From: Rhizobium sp. LC145
Lineage (GTDB): Bacteria > Pseudomonadota > Alphaproteobacteria > Rhizobiales > Rhizobiaceae
Assembly (NCBI RefSeq): GCF_001005825.1
Contig: NZ_LBHV01000003.1
Location: forward strand, 372,001 to 436,000
Length of the DNA: 64,000 nt
Direction of reading: 5' to 3'
Positions within the stretch are counted from its first letter, which is position 1, and each line of letters starts with the position of its first letter. The notes under the pieces are model-generated. The model was not told the origin of the DNA. It ran no database searches and saw only the letters and a list, made by a program, of their open reading frames with translations. Both the position numbers and the translations under genes were made by a program. This document shows positions 8,613 to 16,871 of this stretch, piece after piece.

Positions 8613-9068
8613 TCAGACCGTCGCCGGTTCCGCCCCGACGGCCGAGTTGAAGTCGGCGAAGAATTGCGAGGCGAGCTTCTGCGAGGCGGAGCCGATAAGG
8701 CGCGAGCCGAGCTGCGCAAGCTTTCCGCCCACCTGCGCCGTGGCGGTGTAGCGCAACAGGGTCTCGCCTCCGTCCTCCGTCAGCGTCACGTCCGCAGAGC
8801 CCTTGGCGAAGCCGGCGATTCCGCCCTTGCCTTCGCCGGTGATCGTGTAGCTTTCCGGCGCGTTGACATTGCTGAGTGTCACCTCTCCGTTGAAGCTCGC
8901 CGAGACCGGTCCGATCTTGACCCGCACGACGGCGGCAAGTTCCGTTGGCGTTTTTTGCTCCAGGCTCTGGCAGCCGGGAATGCACTGGCGCAGGATTTCG
9001 GGGTCGTTCAGCGCCCTCCACACGACATCGCGGGGTGCCGATATGCGCTCTTCGCCGGTAATCTCCAT
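8613..9068 (-). CDS. CoxG-like SRPBCC family protein
   Basis: The 151-residue product belongs to the carbon monoxide dehydrogenase subunit G (CoxG) branch of the SRPBCC/START-like fold. It begins MEITGEERISAPRDVVWRAL, the typical first strand and helix, with CIPGCQSLE and a C-terminal long helix. CoxG anchors CO dehydrogenase to the membrane in carboxydotrophs, but no coxMSL genes are near. Stand-alone copies are common in rhizobia and their role is unclear. It is convergent with the LapA-domain gene, with an 18-base gap and no clear terminator. Confidence 0.8.
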   Translation of the reverse strand: MEITGEERISAPRDVVWRALNDPEILRQCIPGCQSLEQKTPTELAAVVRVKIGPVSASFNGEVTLSNVNAPESYTITGEGKGGIAGFAKGSADVTLTEDGGETLLRYTATAQVGGKLAQLGSRLIGSASQKLASQFFADFNSAVGAEPATV

Positions 9069-9123
9069 GAAACCCTCCCTGTGTTCCCGGAAAGATTAGG
9101 GCAGGTGAAAGCGCTTTGCCAAG

Positions 9124-10269
9124 GTGGGCCTAGGTGCTATTTGCTCCAGCGGATACGAACATGAGCGGACCGAGGCATTGAAGAACAGGCAAAGACAGCC
9201 GGGGGCGAAAGCCGGAGGCGGCGATACGAGGCGCCCGATAAGGAAGGATGCTCCGGCCGCGAAGGCCCGCGCCGGAACTCCGGAAAAGGCCGTGAAGGTT
9301 TCCGCACCCGTCGAACAGCGCCCTCTCATCGTCCGCAGCGGCGAGCGGCCGGCCGAACGCGTGCCGGTCATTCTCGAATCCTCCGGTGCCGGTGATTTTC
9401 ACCTGATCGACAGCGGTAATGGCTTGAAGCTCGAGCAATACGGCCCTTACCGCATCGTCAGGCCGGAAGCCCAGGCGCTCTGGCGGCCCTCGCTGCCTGC
9501 TCATGCCTGGGAAAAGGCCGATGCCGTCTTTACCGGAGATACCGACGAGGACGGCATGGGCCGTTGGCGTTTCCCGAAGGAAGCGCTTGGCGAAACCTGG
9601 CCGCTTTCGCTGCTCGGCGTCGATTTTCTCGGCCGCTTCACCTCTTTCCGGCATGTCGGCGTCTTCCCCGAGCAGATCGTCCATTGGGAGTGGATGAAGA
9701 GCCGCATCGAGGAAACCCGAGGGGAAAGGGAGCGCCCGGTGAAGGTGCTAAACCTCTTCGGCTACACCGGCGTGGCCTCGCTCGTCGCGGCTGCCGCTGG
9801 CGCGGAAGTCACGCATGTCGATGCTTCGAAAAAGGCGATCGGTTGGGCGCGGGAGAACCAGGCGCTTTCCGGGCTCGAGCGCGCGCCGATTCGCTGGATC
9901 TGCGAGGATGCCATGAAGTTCGTCCTGCGCGAGGAACGCCGCGGCAACCGCTATGATATCATTCTCACCGATCCGCCGAAATTCGGCCGTGGTCCCAATG
10001 GCGAGGTCTGGCAACTCTTCGATCACCTGCCGCTGATGCTGGATGTCTGCCGCGAACTCCTGGACCGGCAGGCGATCGGCCTGGTGCTGACCGCCTATTC
10101 CATCCGGGCGAGCTTCTATTCCATCCATGAGCTGATGCGCGAAACCATGCGCGGCGCGAGTGGTGTGGTGGAATCGGGCGAGCTCGTCATTCGGGAAACC
10201 GGCCTGGACCGCAAGAGCCCGGGCCGCGCGCTTTCCACCTCTCTCTTCAGTCGCTGGGTACCGGAATGA
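9124..10269 (+). CDS. Class I SAM-dependent methyltransferase (RlmI/RlmK-like)
   Basis: This is a predicted rRNA cytosine-type methyltransferase of the COG1092-like family. A basic, glycine- and proline-rich tail (about residues 20-65) precedes a small beta domain. The Rossmann SAM site follows, with VLNLFGYTGVAS at 208-219, an acidic strand end HVDAS, and catalytic motif LTDPPKFGRGP near 281-291. The start is uncertain: GTG at 9124 and TTG at 9178 are in frame, while the only nearby ATG (9162) is out of frame and reaches a stop after six codons. The stop overlaps the next ATG as ATGA, so it is translationally coupled to the TrmH-family gene. Confidence 0.82.
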   Translation: MGLGAICSSGYEHERTEALKNRQRQPGAKAGGGDTRRPIRKDAPAAKARAGTPEKAVKVSAPVEQRPLIVRSGERPAERVPVILESSGAGDFHLIDSGNGLKLEQYGPYRIVRPEAQALWRPSLPAHAWEKADAVFTGDTDEDGMGRWRFPKEALGETWPLSLLGVDFLGRFTSFRHVGVFPEQIVHWEWMKSRIEETRGERERPVKVLNLFGYTGVASLVAAAAGAEVTHVDASKKAIGWARENQALSGLERAPIRWICEDAMKFVLREERRGNRYDIILTDPPKFGRGPNGEVWQLFDHLPLMLDVCRELLDRQAIGLVLTAYSIRASFYSIHELMRETMRGASGVVESGELVIRETGLDRKSPGRALSTSLFSRWVPE

Positions 10270-11126
10270 CCGACGATATTCGCAATGCCGGACCGCGCCG
10301 GGTCGGCCAGGTGAAGGAAATCACCTCGCTGGCAAATCCCATCATCAAGGATATCAAGGCGCTTTCGAACAAGAAGGATCGGGAAGAGACGGGCACCTTC
10401 ATGGCCGAGGGCCTGAAGCTCGTCATCGATGCGCTGGAGCTCGACTGGAATATCCGCACGCTCGTCTATTCCAAGGCTGCCAAGGGCAAGCCGCTGGTGG
10501 AACAGGTGGCCGCCAGGACCGTCGCACATGGTGGGCTGGTGCTGGAGGTCAGCGAAAAAGTGCTGTCCGCCATCACCCGGCGCGATAATCCGCAGATGGT
10601 CGTCGGCATTTTCGAGCAGCGATGGAAGCCGCTTGCCGATCTCAGACCCGGCCGCGACGATACTTTCGTTGCGCTCGACAGGGTGCGCGATCCGGGCAAT
10701 CTCGGCACGATCATCCGCACGGCAGATGCTGCCGGCGCGTCAGCCGTCATCCTCGTCGGCGAATGCACCGATCCGTTCTCGCTCGAAACCGTGCGCGCCA
10801 CCATGGGTTCGGTCTTCGCCGTGCCGGTCGTCAGATGCACGGCGGAAGATTTCCTCGCCTGGCAAAAGAGGTCCGGTGCCCAGGTGGTGGCGACGCACCT
10901 TGCCGGAGCGGTGGATTACAGAACGGTGGATTACGCGAAGAAGCCCGTCGTGCTCCTGATGGGCAACGAACAGTCCGGCCTGCCGGAAAATCTCGCGGGC
11001 GCCGCAGACCGAACCGTGCGCATTCCCCAAGAGGGCAGGGCGGATTCGCTCAATCTCGCCGTCGCGACCGCGGTGATGCTCTTCGAGGCTCGGCGCCATC
11101 TTCTTTCCCTGGACGGTGCAAAATGA
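10266..11126 (+). CDS. TrmH/SpoU family RNA 2'-O-methyltransferase
   Basis: This predicted 2'-O-ribose methyltransferase acts on rRNA or tRNA. The 286-residue product has an N-terminal substrate-binding domain (about 15-110), then the SPOUT knot with motif 1 ([17 protein letters not shown]), motif 2 ([11 protein letters not shown]) and motif 3 ([20 protein letters not shown]). The asparagine, arginine and glutamate positions of the three motifs are intact. It overlaps the upstream methyltransferase and the downstream lspA by ATGA, giving a three-gene coupled unit. The exact nucleotide target cannot be read from sequence. Confidence 0.88.
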   Translation: MTDDIRNAGPRRVGQVKEITSLANPIIKDIKALSNKKDREETGTFMAEGLKLVIDALELDWNIRTLVYSKAAKGKPLVEQVAARTVAHGGLVLEVSEKVLSAITRRDNPQMVVGIFEQRWKPLADLRPGRDDTFVALDRVRDPGNLGTIIRTADAAGASAVILVGECTDPFSLETVRATMGSVFAVPVVRCTAEDFLAWQKRSGAQVVATHLAGAVDYRTVDYAKKPVVLLMGNEQSGLPENLAGAADRTVRIPQEGRADSLNLAVATAVMLFEARRHLLSLDGAK

Positions 11127-11614
11127 ACGGACGTCCCGCCTTGCTCTCACGGCCGCTCATCGCCGTGGCCCTCATCGTGCTCGCCGTCCTCCTCGACCAG
11201 GCGATCAAGGTGGCCGTCGAAAACTATCTGCCGCTGGAGGAGCCGGTTCGCCTGCTTCCCTTCCTGGCTCTCTACCGGACCTATAATCTCGGTGTCGCCT
11301 TCTCGCTGCTCTCGGGCCTCGAACGGGAATTCATCGTCGGCATGCGCATCGTCATCGTCGCCTTCGTGCTCTGGCTCTGGCGCCGCACGCCGAAGGACCG
11401 CCCGCTCGCCCATCTCGGTTTTGCGCTCATCATCGCCGGCGCCATCGGCAATCTGATCGATGGTTTCCTATGGGGCCACGTGATCGATTACATCCTCTTC
11501 CACACGCGGACCTGGTCCTTCGCGGTCTTCAATCTGGCCGACAGCTTCATCTCCATCGGCGCATTTCTGGTGATTCTCGACGAAATCTTCGGCCCGAAGA
11601 AGGTGAATCCATAA
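11123..11614 (+). CDS. lspA: Lipoprotein signal peptidase LspA
   Basis: LspA is the aspartyl membrane peptidase that cleaves prolipoprotein signal peptides after lipidation. The 163-residue product has four transmembrane helices and the conserved blocks [17 protein letters not shown] and [11 protein letters not shown]. The catalytic pair is Asp122 and Asp140. The ATG at 11123 overlaps the preceding stop as ATGA. Longer in-frame extensions upstream run through the methyltransferase gene and are not real. With lnt at 37.2 kb, two of the three lipoprotein-maturation enzymes are in this window. Confidence 0.95.
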   Translation: MNGRPALLSRPLIAVALIVLAVLLDQAIKVAVENYLPLEEPVRLLPFLALYRTYNLGVAFSLLSGLEREFIVGMRIVIVAFVLWLWRRTPKDRPLAHLGFALIIAGAIGNLIDGFLWGHVIDYILFHTRTWSFAVFNLADSFISIGAFLVILDEIFGPKKVNP

Positions 11615-11669
11615 AATCTTAGGTATTCGCCGAAAATATTGGGAAGAAACCTTCGCTAGTTTTCTTTCC

Positions 11670-13424
11670 ATGCGCAGCATTGCCGACTTACATGATCGTA
11701 TCGCCAAGGCGTTCGCATTTACCGTCGCAAGAGGCGGCGATGAACCGTCTGCGCAGGAGCGGCTTCCAGTGAGTCCATCGTCGGATGGCAAGGCCGGCGT
11801 CAGCGGCAGGTTCGAAAACCTCCTTTCCCGTCTTCGCGGCTGGCGGTCTTCCGGTGGACTGGAGGAAGCGAAGGCGCAAAACGCGGCCAAGTCCCGGCAG
11901 ATCGCCACCGTCGTCCACGAAATCCGCACGCCGCTCAACGGCATTCTCGGCATGGCGCATCTGCTCGGCCAGACGAAGCTGACGGCCGAGCAGCAGAACT
12001 ATCTGAGCGGCATCCGCCAGTCCGGCTATGCGCTGGCGCAGCTCGTCGAGGATCTTCTCGACCATGCCACGATGGAGGCCGGCCGTTTCCGGCTTAACAA
12101 CCGCGCCGAAAACCTCCGCCAGTTGATCGAGAGCGTCGTGGAAATGCTGGCCCACCGTGCGCACGAGAAGCGTATAGAGGTCGCCGCGACCTTTGCCGCC
12201 GACCTGCCGGAGCTCCTGGATTTCGATCCCGCCCGCATCCGCCAGGTCCTGTTCAACGTCATCGGCAACGCGGTGAAGTTCACCTCGGAAGGCGGAGTGC
12301 TGGTGCAGGTGCGCACCGAGGAGGGCGATGTCGTGATCGCCGTTGTCGATACCGGCCCCGGCATGACGGCTGAGGAGCAGGGCCGCATCTTCCGTGAATT
12401 CGAGCAGGCGGGTGCTGCGGAAGCGAGGAGCGGCGGCACGGGCCTCGGCCTTGCGATTTCGGCGCGCATCCTGGCCGAATTCGGCGGCGCACTCTCCGTT
12501 TCCAGCGTAAAGGGCAGGGGCAGCACCTTCACCATACGTTTTCCGATGCGTCTTGCCGAAGATGCCCCAGCCGGCAGCGGCGTGCGCGGCCTGCTCCTTT
12601 CCCGCTCCCGCGTGCTGCTCCTGGCGCCCGACGGGCCTGCCGCCAGGGCGACCGTTTCGACCATCGAAACGCTGGGCGGCGGCTGCCGGCATGTAACCGA
12701 GGCCGGGGAGGTGCAGATGCTGATCGACCGGTCCGGGGCGGAGGGCAAGCCCTTCACCGATCTCATCGTCGATCATCGGCTGGCCTCGAGTTTTGGAGCC
12801 GAGCTCACCCCCTCCTCGCCGCATCGCATCCTGCTGGTGAACCCGGAAGAGCGGGCATCCCAGCCGCAGGATCTCTACGATGCCTGGCTCGTCCGCCCGT
12901 TGCGCGAAAAATCCCTGATCGACGTCCTCAGCGGGCGCCTGCGCGGCTTCGGCACGCGCGATACTCAAGTCGATGGCCAGCCGAAGGCGTCGGTAACGGC
13001 TGAACGCGCGGATTCGGGCGGGCTCGACGTGCTGCTCGGGGAAGACGATCCGGTGAACGCGCTGCTCGTCCGCGCTGTGCTGGCGAAGGCGGGGCATCGG
13101 GTGCGGCTGGTCGAGGATTTCGAAGGCCTTCTCGCCGAAGCCTTGTCGAGTGAGGCTCGTCCCGACCTGGTGCTTACGGATATGCACATGCCCGGCGGCT
13201 CCATGCTGGAGGCGCTTTCCGCCCTGCGCGAGGGGGAGCGGAGCCTCGGCGTTTCGCCCGTCCCCGTCCTCGTGCTGACGGGGGAGGGGAGCGATGAGGC
13301 GCGCAGAAAACTGCTTGCGAACGGCGTGAGCCGCGTGCTCGAAAAGCCGGTCGAACCCCAGCGTCTGCTGGAAGAAGTGCGGCTTCTCGGTGCCCTGGCA
13401 ACCACTAGCCTTGAGCCCCGTTGA
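11670..13424 (+). CDS. Soluble hybrid sensor histidine kinase / response regulator
   Basis: The 584-residue kinase has no transmembrane helix and no recognisable PAS or GAF domain. A short N-terminal linker leads to a HisKA domain with His83 in VVHEIRTPLNG, then HATPase_c (N-box NVIGNAVKF near 196-204, G1 DTGPGM, G2 GGTGLGLAIS). A degenerate receiver-like region (about 312-425) precedes a canonical C-terminal receiver with phospho-acceptor Asp504 in LVLTDMHMPGG and the conserved lysine in EKPVEP. No cognate regulator is adjacent, so the output partner is unknown. It sits between lspA and olsB; the signal probably comes from a partner protein or cytoplasmic ligand. Confidence 0.88.
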   Translation: MRSIADLHDRIAKAFAFTVARGGDEPSAQERLPVSPSSDGKAGVSGRFENLLSRLRGWRSSGGLEEAKAQNAAKSRQIATVVHEIRTPLNGILGMAHLLGQTKLTAEQQNYLSGIRQSGYALAQLVEDLLDHATMEAGRFRLNNRAENLRQLIESVVEMLAHRAHEKRIEVAATFAADLPELLDFDPARIRQVLFNVIGNAVKFTSEGGVLVQVRTEEGDVVIAVVDTGPGMTAEEQGRIFREFEQAGAAEARSGGTGLGLAISARILAEFGGALSVSSVKGRGSTFTIRFPMRLAEDAPAGSGVRGLLLSRSRVLLLAPDGPAARATVSTIETLGGGCRHVTEAGEVQMLIDRSGAEGKPFTDLIVDHRLASSFGAELTPSSPHRILLVNPEERASQPQDLYDAWLVRPLREKSLIDVLSGRLRGFGTRDTQVDGQPKASVTAERADSGGLDVLLGEDDPVNALLVRAVLAKAGHRVRLVEDFEGLLAEALSSEARPDLVLTDMHMPGGSMLEALSALREGERSLGVSPVPVLVLTGEGSDEARRKLLANGVSRVLEKPVEPQRLLEEVRLLGALATTSLEPR

Positions 13425-13457
13425 CGCGCCTTGCGGGCGCACCTATTGTGACACTCG

Positions 13458-13475
13458 GTGTCACGTTCCTGTCGC
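13458..13475 (+). promoter_or_regulatory. Possible Pho box upstream of olsB
   Basis: GTGTCACGTTCCTGTCGC reads as two 7-base direct repeats (GTGTCAC and CTGTCGC) with an 11-base period, close to the PhoB consensus CTGTCAT-N4-CTGTCAC. It also overlaps a perfect inverted repeat GTGACAC-TCG-GTGTCAC (13448-13464). It lies 50 bases before the olsB ATG. Ornithine-lipid synthesis is induced by phosphate limitation in rhizobia, which makes a Pho box plausible. The spacer is not AT-rich, so this is tentative. Confidence 0.4.
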
Positions 13476-13524
13476 AGAGTCATGGTTTATGGCGGTGATC
13501 TCAACCGGGACGGGGCGAATCATC

Positions 13525-14394
13525 ATGACTATCGAACTCCTGAACCGTGAATTGACGCTGGATACCCAGGCTCCGGCCCTGACGCCGACCGACACCGATA
13601 TCCTGGGCCGCATAGGCTCTCTGGAAACCCGGCTCGCACGCAATGCGCGCGAGATCGATGCCGCGCAGGCCGTGCGTTACAGGGTCTTTTCCGAGGAAAT
13701 GCATGCGCAGCTCGGCGCGGAGGCGGACCGCCGCCGCCGCGATGTCGATGCCTATGATGCCATCTGCGATCACCTCCTCGTCATCGATCGCGCGATCGAA
13801 GGGGATGTGGAGGATCAGATCGTCGGCACCTATCGCCTGCTGCGGCAGGAGGTGGCACTCGCCCATGGCGGCTTCTATTCGGCTTCCGAATTCGATATCG
13901 AGCCGCTTCTGACCCGCCATCCGGACAAGCAGTTCATGGAGCTCGGCCGTTCCTGCGTGCTGCCGGCTTATCGCACCAAGCGCACGGTGGAGCTTCTCTG
14001 GCAGGGCAATTGGGCCTATGCCCTGAAGCACGGCATGGGCGCCATGTTCGGCTGCGCCTCCTTCCCCGGCACGCGTCCGGAAGAGCATGCGCTGGCGCTC
14101 TCCTTCCTGCACCATAATGTGGCCGCGAAGGGCGAATGGGCGGTGTCTGCCCTTCCCGAGCTTCACCGGGAGATGGACCTGATGCCGATCGAAGGGGTGA
14201 ACGCCCGCAAGGCCCTTTCGGCCATGCCGCCGCTCGTCAAGGGTTACCTGCGCCTCGGCGCCATGATCGGCAACGGCGCGGTCGTCGATCAGGCCTTCAA
14301 CACCACGGATGTTCTTGTGGTGCTGCCGATCGCCTCGATCTCCGATCGCTACATCAACTACTACGGCGCCGATGCCGGCAGGTTCGCGAGCTGA
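13525..14394 (+). CDS. olsB: Ornithine N-acyltransferase OlsB
   Basis: OlsB transfers a 3-hydroxyacyl chain from acyl carrier protein to ornithine, giving lyso-ornithine lipid. The 289-residue product is a GNAT-like hemolysin-family acyltransferase, with AVRYRVFSEEMHAQLG near the N-terminus, IVGTYRLLR, ELGRSCVLPAYR and a C-terminal region PLVKGYLRLGAMIGNGAV. The ATG at 13525 was chosen because family alignment begins there; 45 further upstream codons look non-coding. A terminator follows 26 bases later. Its partner OlsA appears to be the acyltransferase at 32.0 kb. Confidence 0.9.
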   Translation: MTIELLNRELTLDTQAPALTPTDTDILGRIGSLETRLARNAREIDAAQAVRYRVFSEEMHAQLGAEADRRRRDVDAYDAICDHLLVIDRAIEGDVEDQIVGTYRLLRQEVALAHGGFYSASEFDIEPLLTRHPDKQFMELGRSCVLPAYRTKRTVELLWQGNWAYALKHGMGAMFGCASFPGTRPEEHALALSFLHHNVAAKGEWAVSALPELHREMDLMPIEGVNARKALSAMPPLVKGYLRLGAMIGNGAVVDQAFNTTDVLVVLPIASISDRYINYYGADAGRFAS

Positions 14395-14420
14395 AAAGCT
14401 GATATTCTGAAAGAGTTTTG

Positions 14421-14455
14421 AAAGGCCGAGGCGGCTTGCCGCTTCGGCCTTTTTT
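14421..14455 (+). terminator. Rho-independent terminator of olsB
   Basis: Arms AAAGGCCGAGGCGG and CCGCTTCGGCCTTT (one wobble pair) around CTTG are followed by a T run reaching 14455. The convergent tme stop lies 5 bases beyond, so the hairpin may serve both directions. Confidence 0.88.
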
Positions 14456-14459
14456 AATC

Positions 14460-16757
14460 TCACGTCCCGGCGTTATACGCCGCAATCGCCGCCATGTTGA
14501 CGATGTCGCTATCCTTGGCGCCCATGGAGGTGATCTGCACGGACTTGTCGAGGCCGACGAGCAGCGGGCCGATCAGGGTGGCGCCGCCGAGTTCCTGCAG
14601 CATGCGGGTGGCGATCGAGGCCGAATGGATCGCCGGCATGACGAGCACGTTGGCGGTCCCGGAAAGCCGGCAGAAGGGATACTGCTCCATCCGGTGCGGG
14701 TTGAGCGCCACGTCCGCGGCCATCTCGCCATCATATTCGAAATCGACGCGCCGCTGGTCGAGGATCTTCACCGCCTCGCGCACCCGTTCGGAGCGCTCGC
14801 CGGTCGGCTGGCCGAAGGTCGAGTAGGCCAGCAGCGCGACGCGCGGCTCATAGCCCATCCGCCTGGCAACGCGTGCCGCCTCCACGGCGATATCGGCGAT
14901 ATCCTCGGCGTTCGGCATGTCGTGCACGGCGGTATCGGCGACGAAGACGGTGCGCCCGCGCGAGATCATCAGCGAGATCCCGATCACCTTGTGGCCCGGC
15001 TTGTCGTCGATGCAGCGGCGCACGTCCTGGAGGGCCGTCGCATAATTGCGCGTCGCACCCGTCACCATGGCGTCTGCATCCCCCACCGCCACCATGGTGG
15101 CCGCGAAGTGGTTGCGGTCGTTATGGATCAGCCGCTGCACGTCGCGCAACAGAAAGCCCTTGCGCTGCAGGCGGGCGTAGAGATGGTCCACATAGGTATC
15201 CACCCGGTCGGAGAGGCGGGCGTTGACGATCTCGATGCCGGGTCGCTCGAGGTCGATGCCGGCCTTTTCGGCGGTCGTGCGGATCACGTCGTCGCGGCCG
15301 AGCAGGATCGCGGTGCCGAGCCCCTGGTGGCAGAAGGAGATCGCCGCGCGCATGACCTGCTCTTCCTCGGCCTCGGCGAAGACGACGCGCTTCGGGAAGC
15401 GGCGCACCCGCTCGTAGATGCCCTGCGTTGTTGCGGCCATCGGGTCGCGGCGGGCCGAAAGCTCGTGCGCATAGGCTGCCAGATCGGCGATGTTCTTTTG
15501 GGCGACGCCGCTTTCCATGGCGGCCTGAGCCACGGCCACCGGGATCGCCGAGATGAGCCGCGGGTCGAAGGGCACGGGAATGATGTATTGCGCGCCGAAG
15601 CGCGGCCGGTTGCCCTGGTAGGCGGCGGCAACGTCGTCCGGCACGTCCTCGCGCGCCAGGTTGGCGAGCGCCCGCACCGCGGCGATCTTCATCGCGTCGT
15701 TGATCTGGGTCGCGCGCACGTCGAGCGCGCCACGGAAGATATAGGGGAAGCCGAGAACGTTGTTGACCTGGTTCGGATAGTCCGAGCGGCCGGTCGCCAT
15801 GATGGCGTCGTCGCGGATGCGGGCGACCTCTTCCGGGGTGATCTCCGGATCGGGATTGGCCATCGCGAAGATGATTGGCCGCTCGGCCATGGAACGGATC
15901 ATCTCTTCGGTGAAGGCGCCCTTCTGCGAAAGGCCGAACACCACGTCGGCGCCCTTCATGGCCTCGGCGAGCGTCCGGTGGGCCGTCTTCACCGCATGCG
16001 CCGATTTCCACTGGTTCATGCCTTCGGCCCGACCCTGGTAGATCACGCCCTTGGTGTCGCAGAGGATGATGTTGTCGGGATTGAAGCCCATCGCCTTGAT
16101 GAGCTCGATGCAGGCGATCGCCGCCGCACCCGCCCCGTTGCAGACGAGCTTGGTCGTCTTGAAATCGCGGCCGGTGAGTTCGAGCGCGTTGATGAGGCCG
16201 GCGGCGGCGATGATCGCCGTGCCATGCTGGTCGTCATGGAAGACCGGGATGTCCATCAGTTCGCGCAGGCGGCTTTCGATGATGAAGCAGTCCGGCGCCT
16301 TGATGTCTTCCAGGTTGATGCCGCCGAAGGAGGGGCCGAGATAGCGCACGCAGTTGACGAACTCGTCGACATTCTCGGTATCGACCTCGAGGTCGATGGA
16401 GTCCACGTCGGCAAAGCGCTTGAAGAGCACCGACTTGCCCTCCATCACCGGCTTGGAGGCGAGCGCGCCGAGGTTACCGAGCCCCAGGATCGCAGTGCCG
16501 TTGGAAATCACCGCCACCATGTTGCCGCGCGTCGTATAGTCGTAGGCGGTCGCCGGATCGGCGGCGATCGCCTTCACCGGCACCGCCACGCCCGGCGAAT
16601 AGGCCAGCGAAAGGTCGCGCTGCGTCGCCATCGGCTTGGTGGGGTTGATCTCCAGCTTCCCAGGCCGGCCTTCCGCGTGGAAGTCCAGCGCTTCCTGCTC
16701 CGTCACCGAAGCGCGCGCGCGGACGTCCTTCTCCGTGGCCTTCTCTTTCGCGGGCAT
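14460..16757 (-). CDS. tme: NADP-dependent malic enzyme with phosphotransacetylase-like domain
   Basis: Malic enzyme decarboxylates malate to pyruvate with production of reduced nicotinamide cofactor. The 765-residue product joins a malic domain ([14 protein letters not shown] near residue 52, [12 protein letters not shown] near 167) and its Rossmann domain ([14 protein letters not shown]) to a C-terminal phosphotransacetylase-like domain (from about 430). This is the multimodular form of rhizobia, which have NAD- (Dme) and NADP- (Tme) versions. Location next to mutS matches tme of S. meliloti from memory; cofactor preference is not proven by sequence alone. It is divergent from mutS. Confidence 0.9.
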   Translation of the reverse strand: MPAKEKATEKDVRARASVTEQEALDFHAEGRPGKLEINPTKPMATQRDLSLAYSPGVAVPVKAIAADPATAYDYTTRGNMVAVISNGTAILGLGNLGALASKPVMEGKSVLFKRFADVDSIDLEVDTENVDEFVNCVRYLGPSFGGINLEDIKAPDCFIIESRLRELMDIPVFHDDQHGTAIIAAAGLINALELTGRDFKTTKLVCNGAGAAAIACIELIKAMGFNPDNIILCDTKGVIYQGRAEGMNQWKSAHAVKTAHRTLAEAMKGADVVFGLSQKGAFTEEMIRSMAERPIIFAMANPDPEITPEEVARIRDDAIMATGRSDYPNQVNNVLGFPYIFRGALDVRATQINDAMKIAAVRALANLAREDVPDDVAAAYQGNRPRFGAQYIIPVPFDPRLISAIPVAVAQAAMESGVAQKNIADLAAYAHELSARRDPMAATTQGIYERVRRFPKRVVFAEAEEEQVMRAAISFCHQGLGTAILLGRDDVIRTTAEKAGIDLERPGIEIVNARLSDRVDTYVDHLYARLQRKGFLLRDVQRLIHNDRNHFAATMVAVGDADAMVTGATRNYATALQDVRRCIDDKPGHKVIGISLMISRGRTVFVADTAVHDMPNAEDIADIAVEAARVARRMGYEPRVALLAYSTFGQPTGERSERVREAVKILDQRRVDFEYDGEMAADVALNPHRMEQYPFCRLSGTANVLVMPAIHSASIATRMLQELGGATLIGPLLVGLDKSVQITSMGAKDSDIVNMAAIAAYNAGT

Positions 16758-16871
16758 GAACTCCTCCAGCTTTTTGTGGGCAGCCGTCTTCGAGAGCGTA
16801 GCGGCTGTTGTCTTTCAGGGGTCAACATCGATAGTGTCGCCAATTCCCTTGCGCAACAAAAAATCGATTCC

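Noticed and set aside
11688..13442. 584-codon minus-strand frame opposite the hybrid kinase
   Set aside because: The plus frame has all histidine kinase and receiver motifs; the minus frame has none.
14418..16871. Long plus-strand open frame running antisense through tme into mutS
   Set aside because: It is the shadow of the malic enzyme gene in GC-rich DNA; its translation is low in family-like motifs and rich in His, Arg and Gly, while the minus frame encodes a full malic enzyme.
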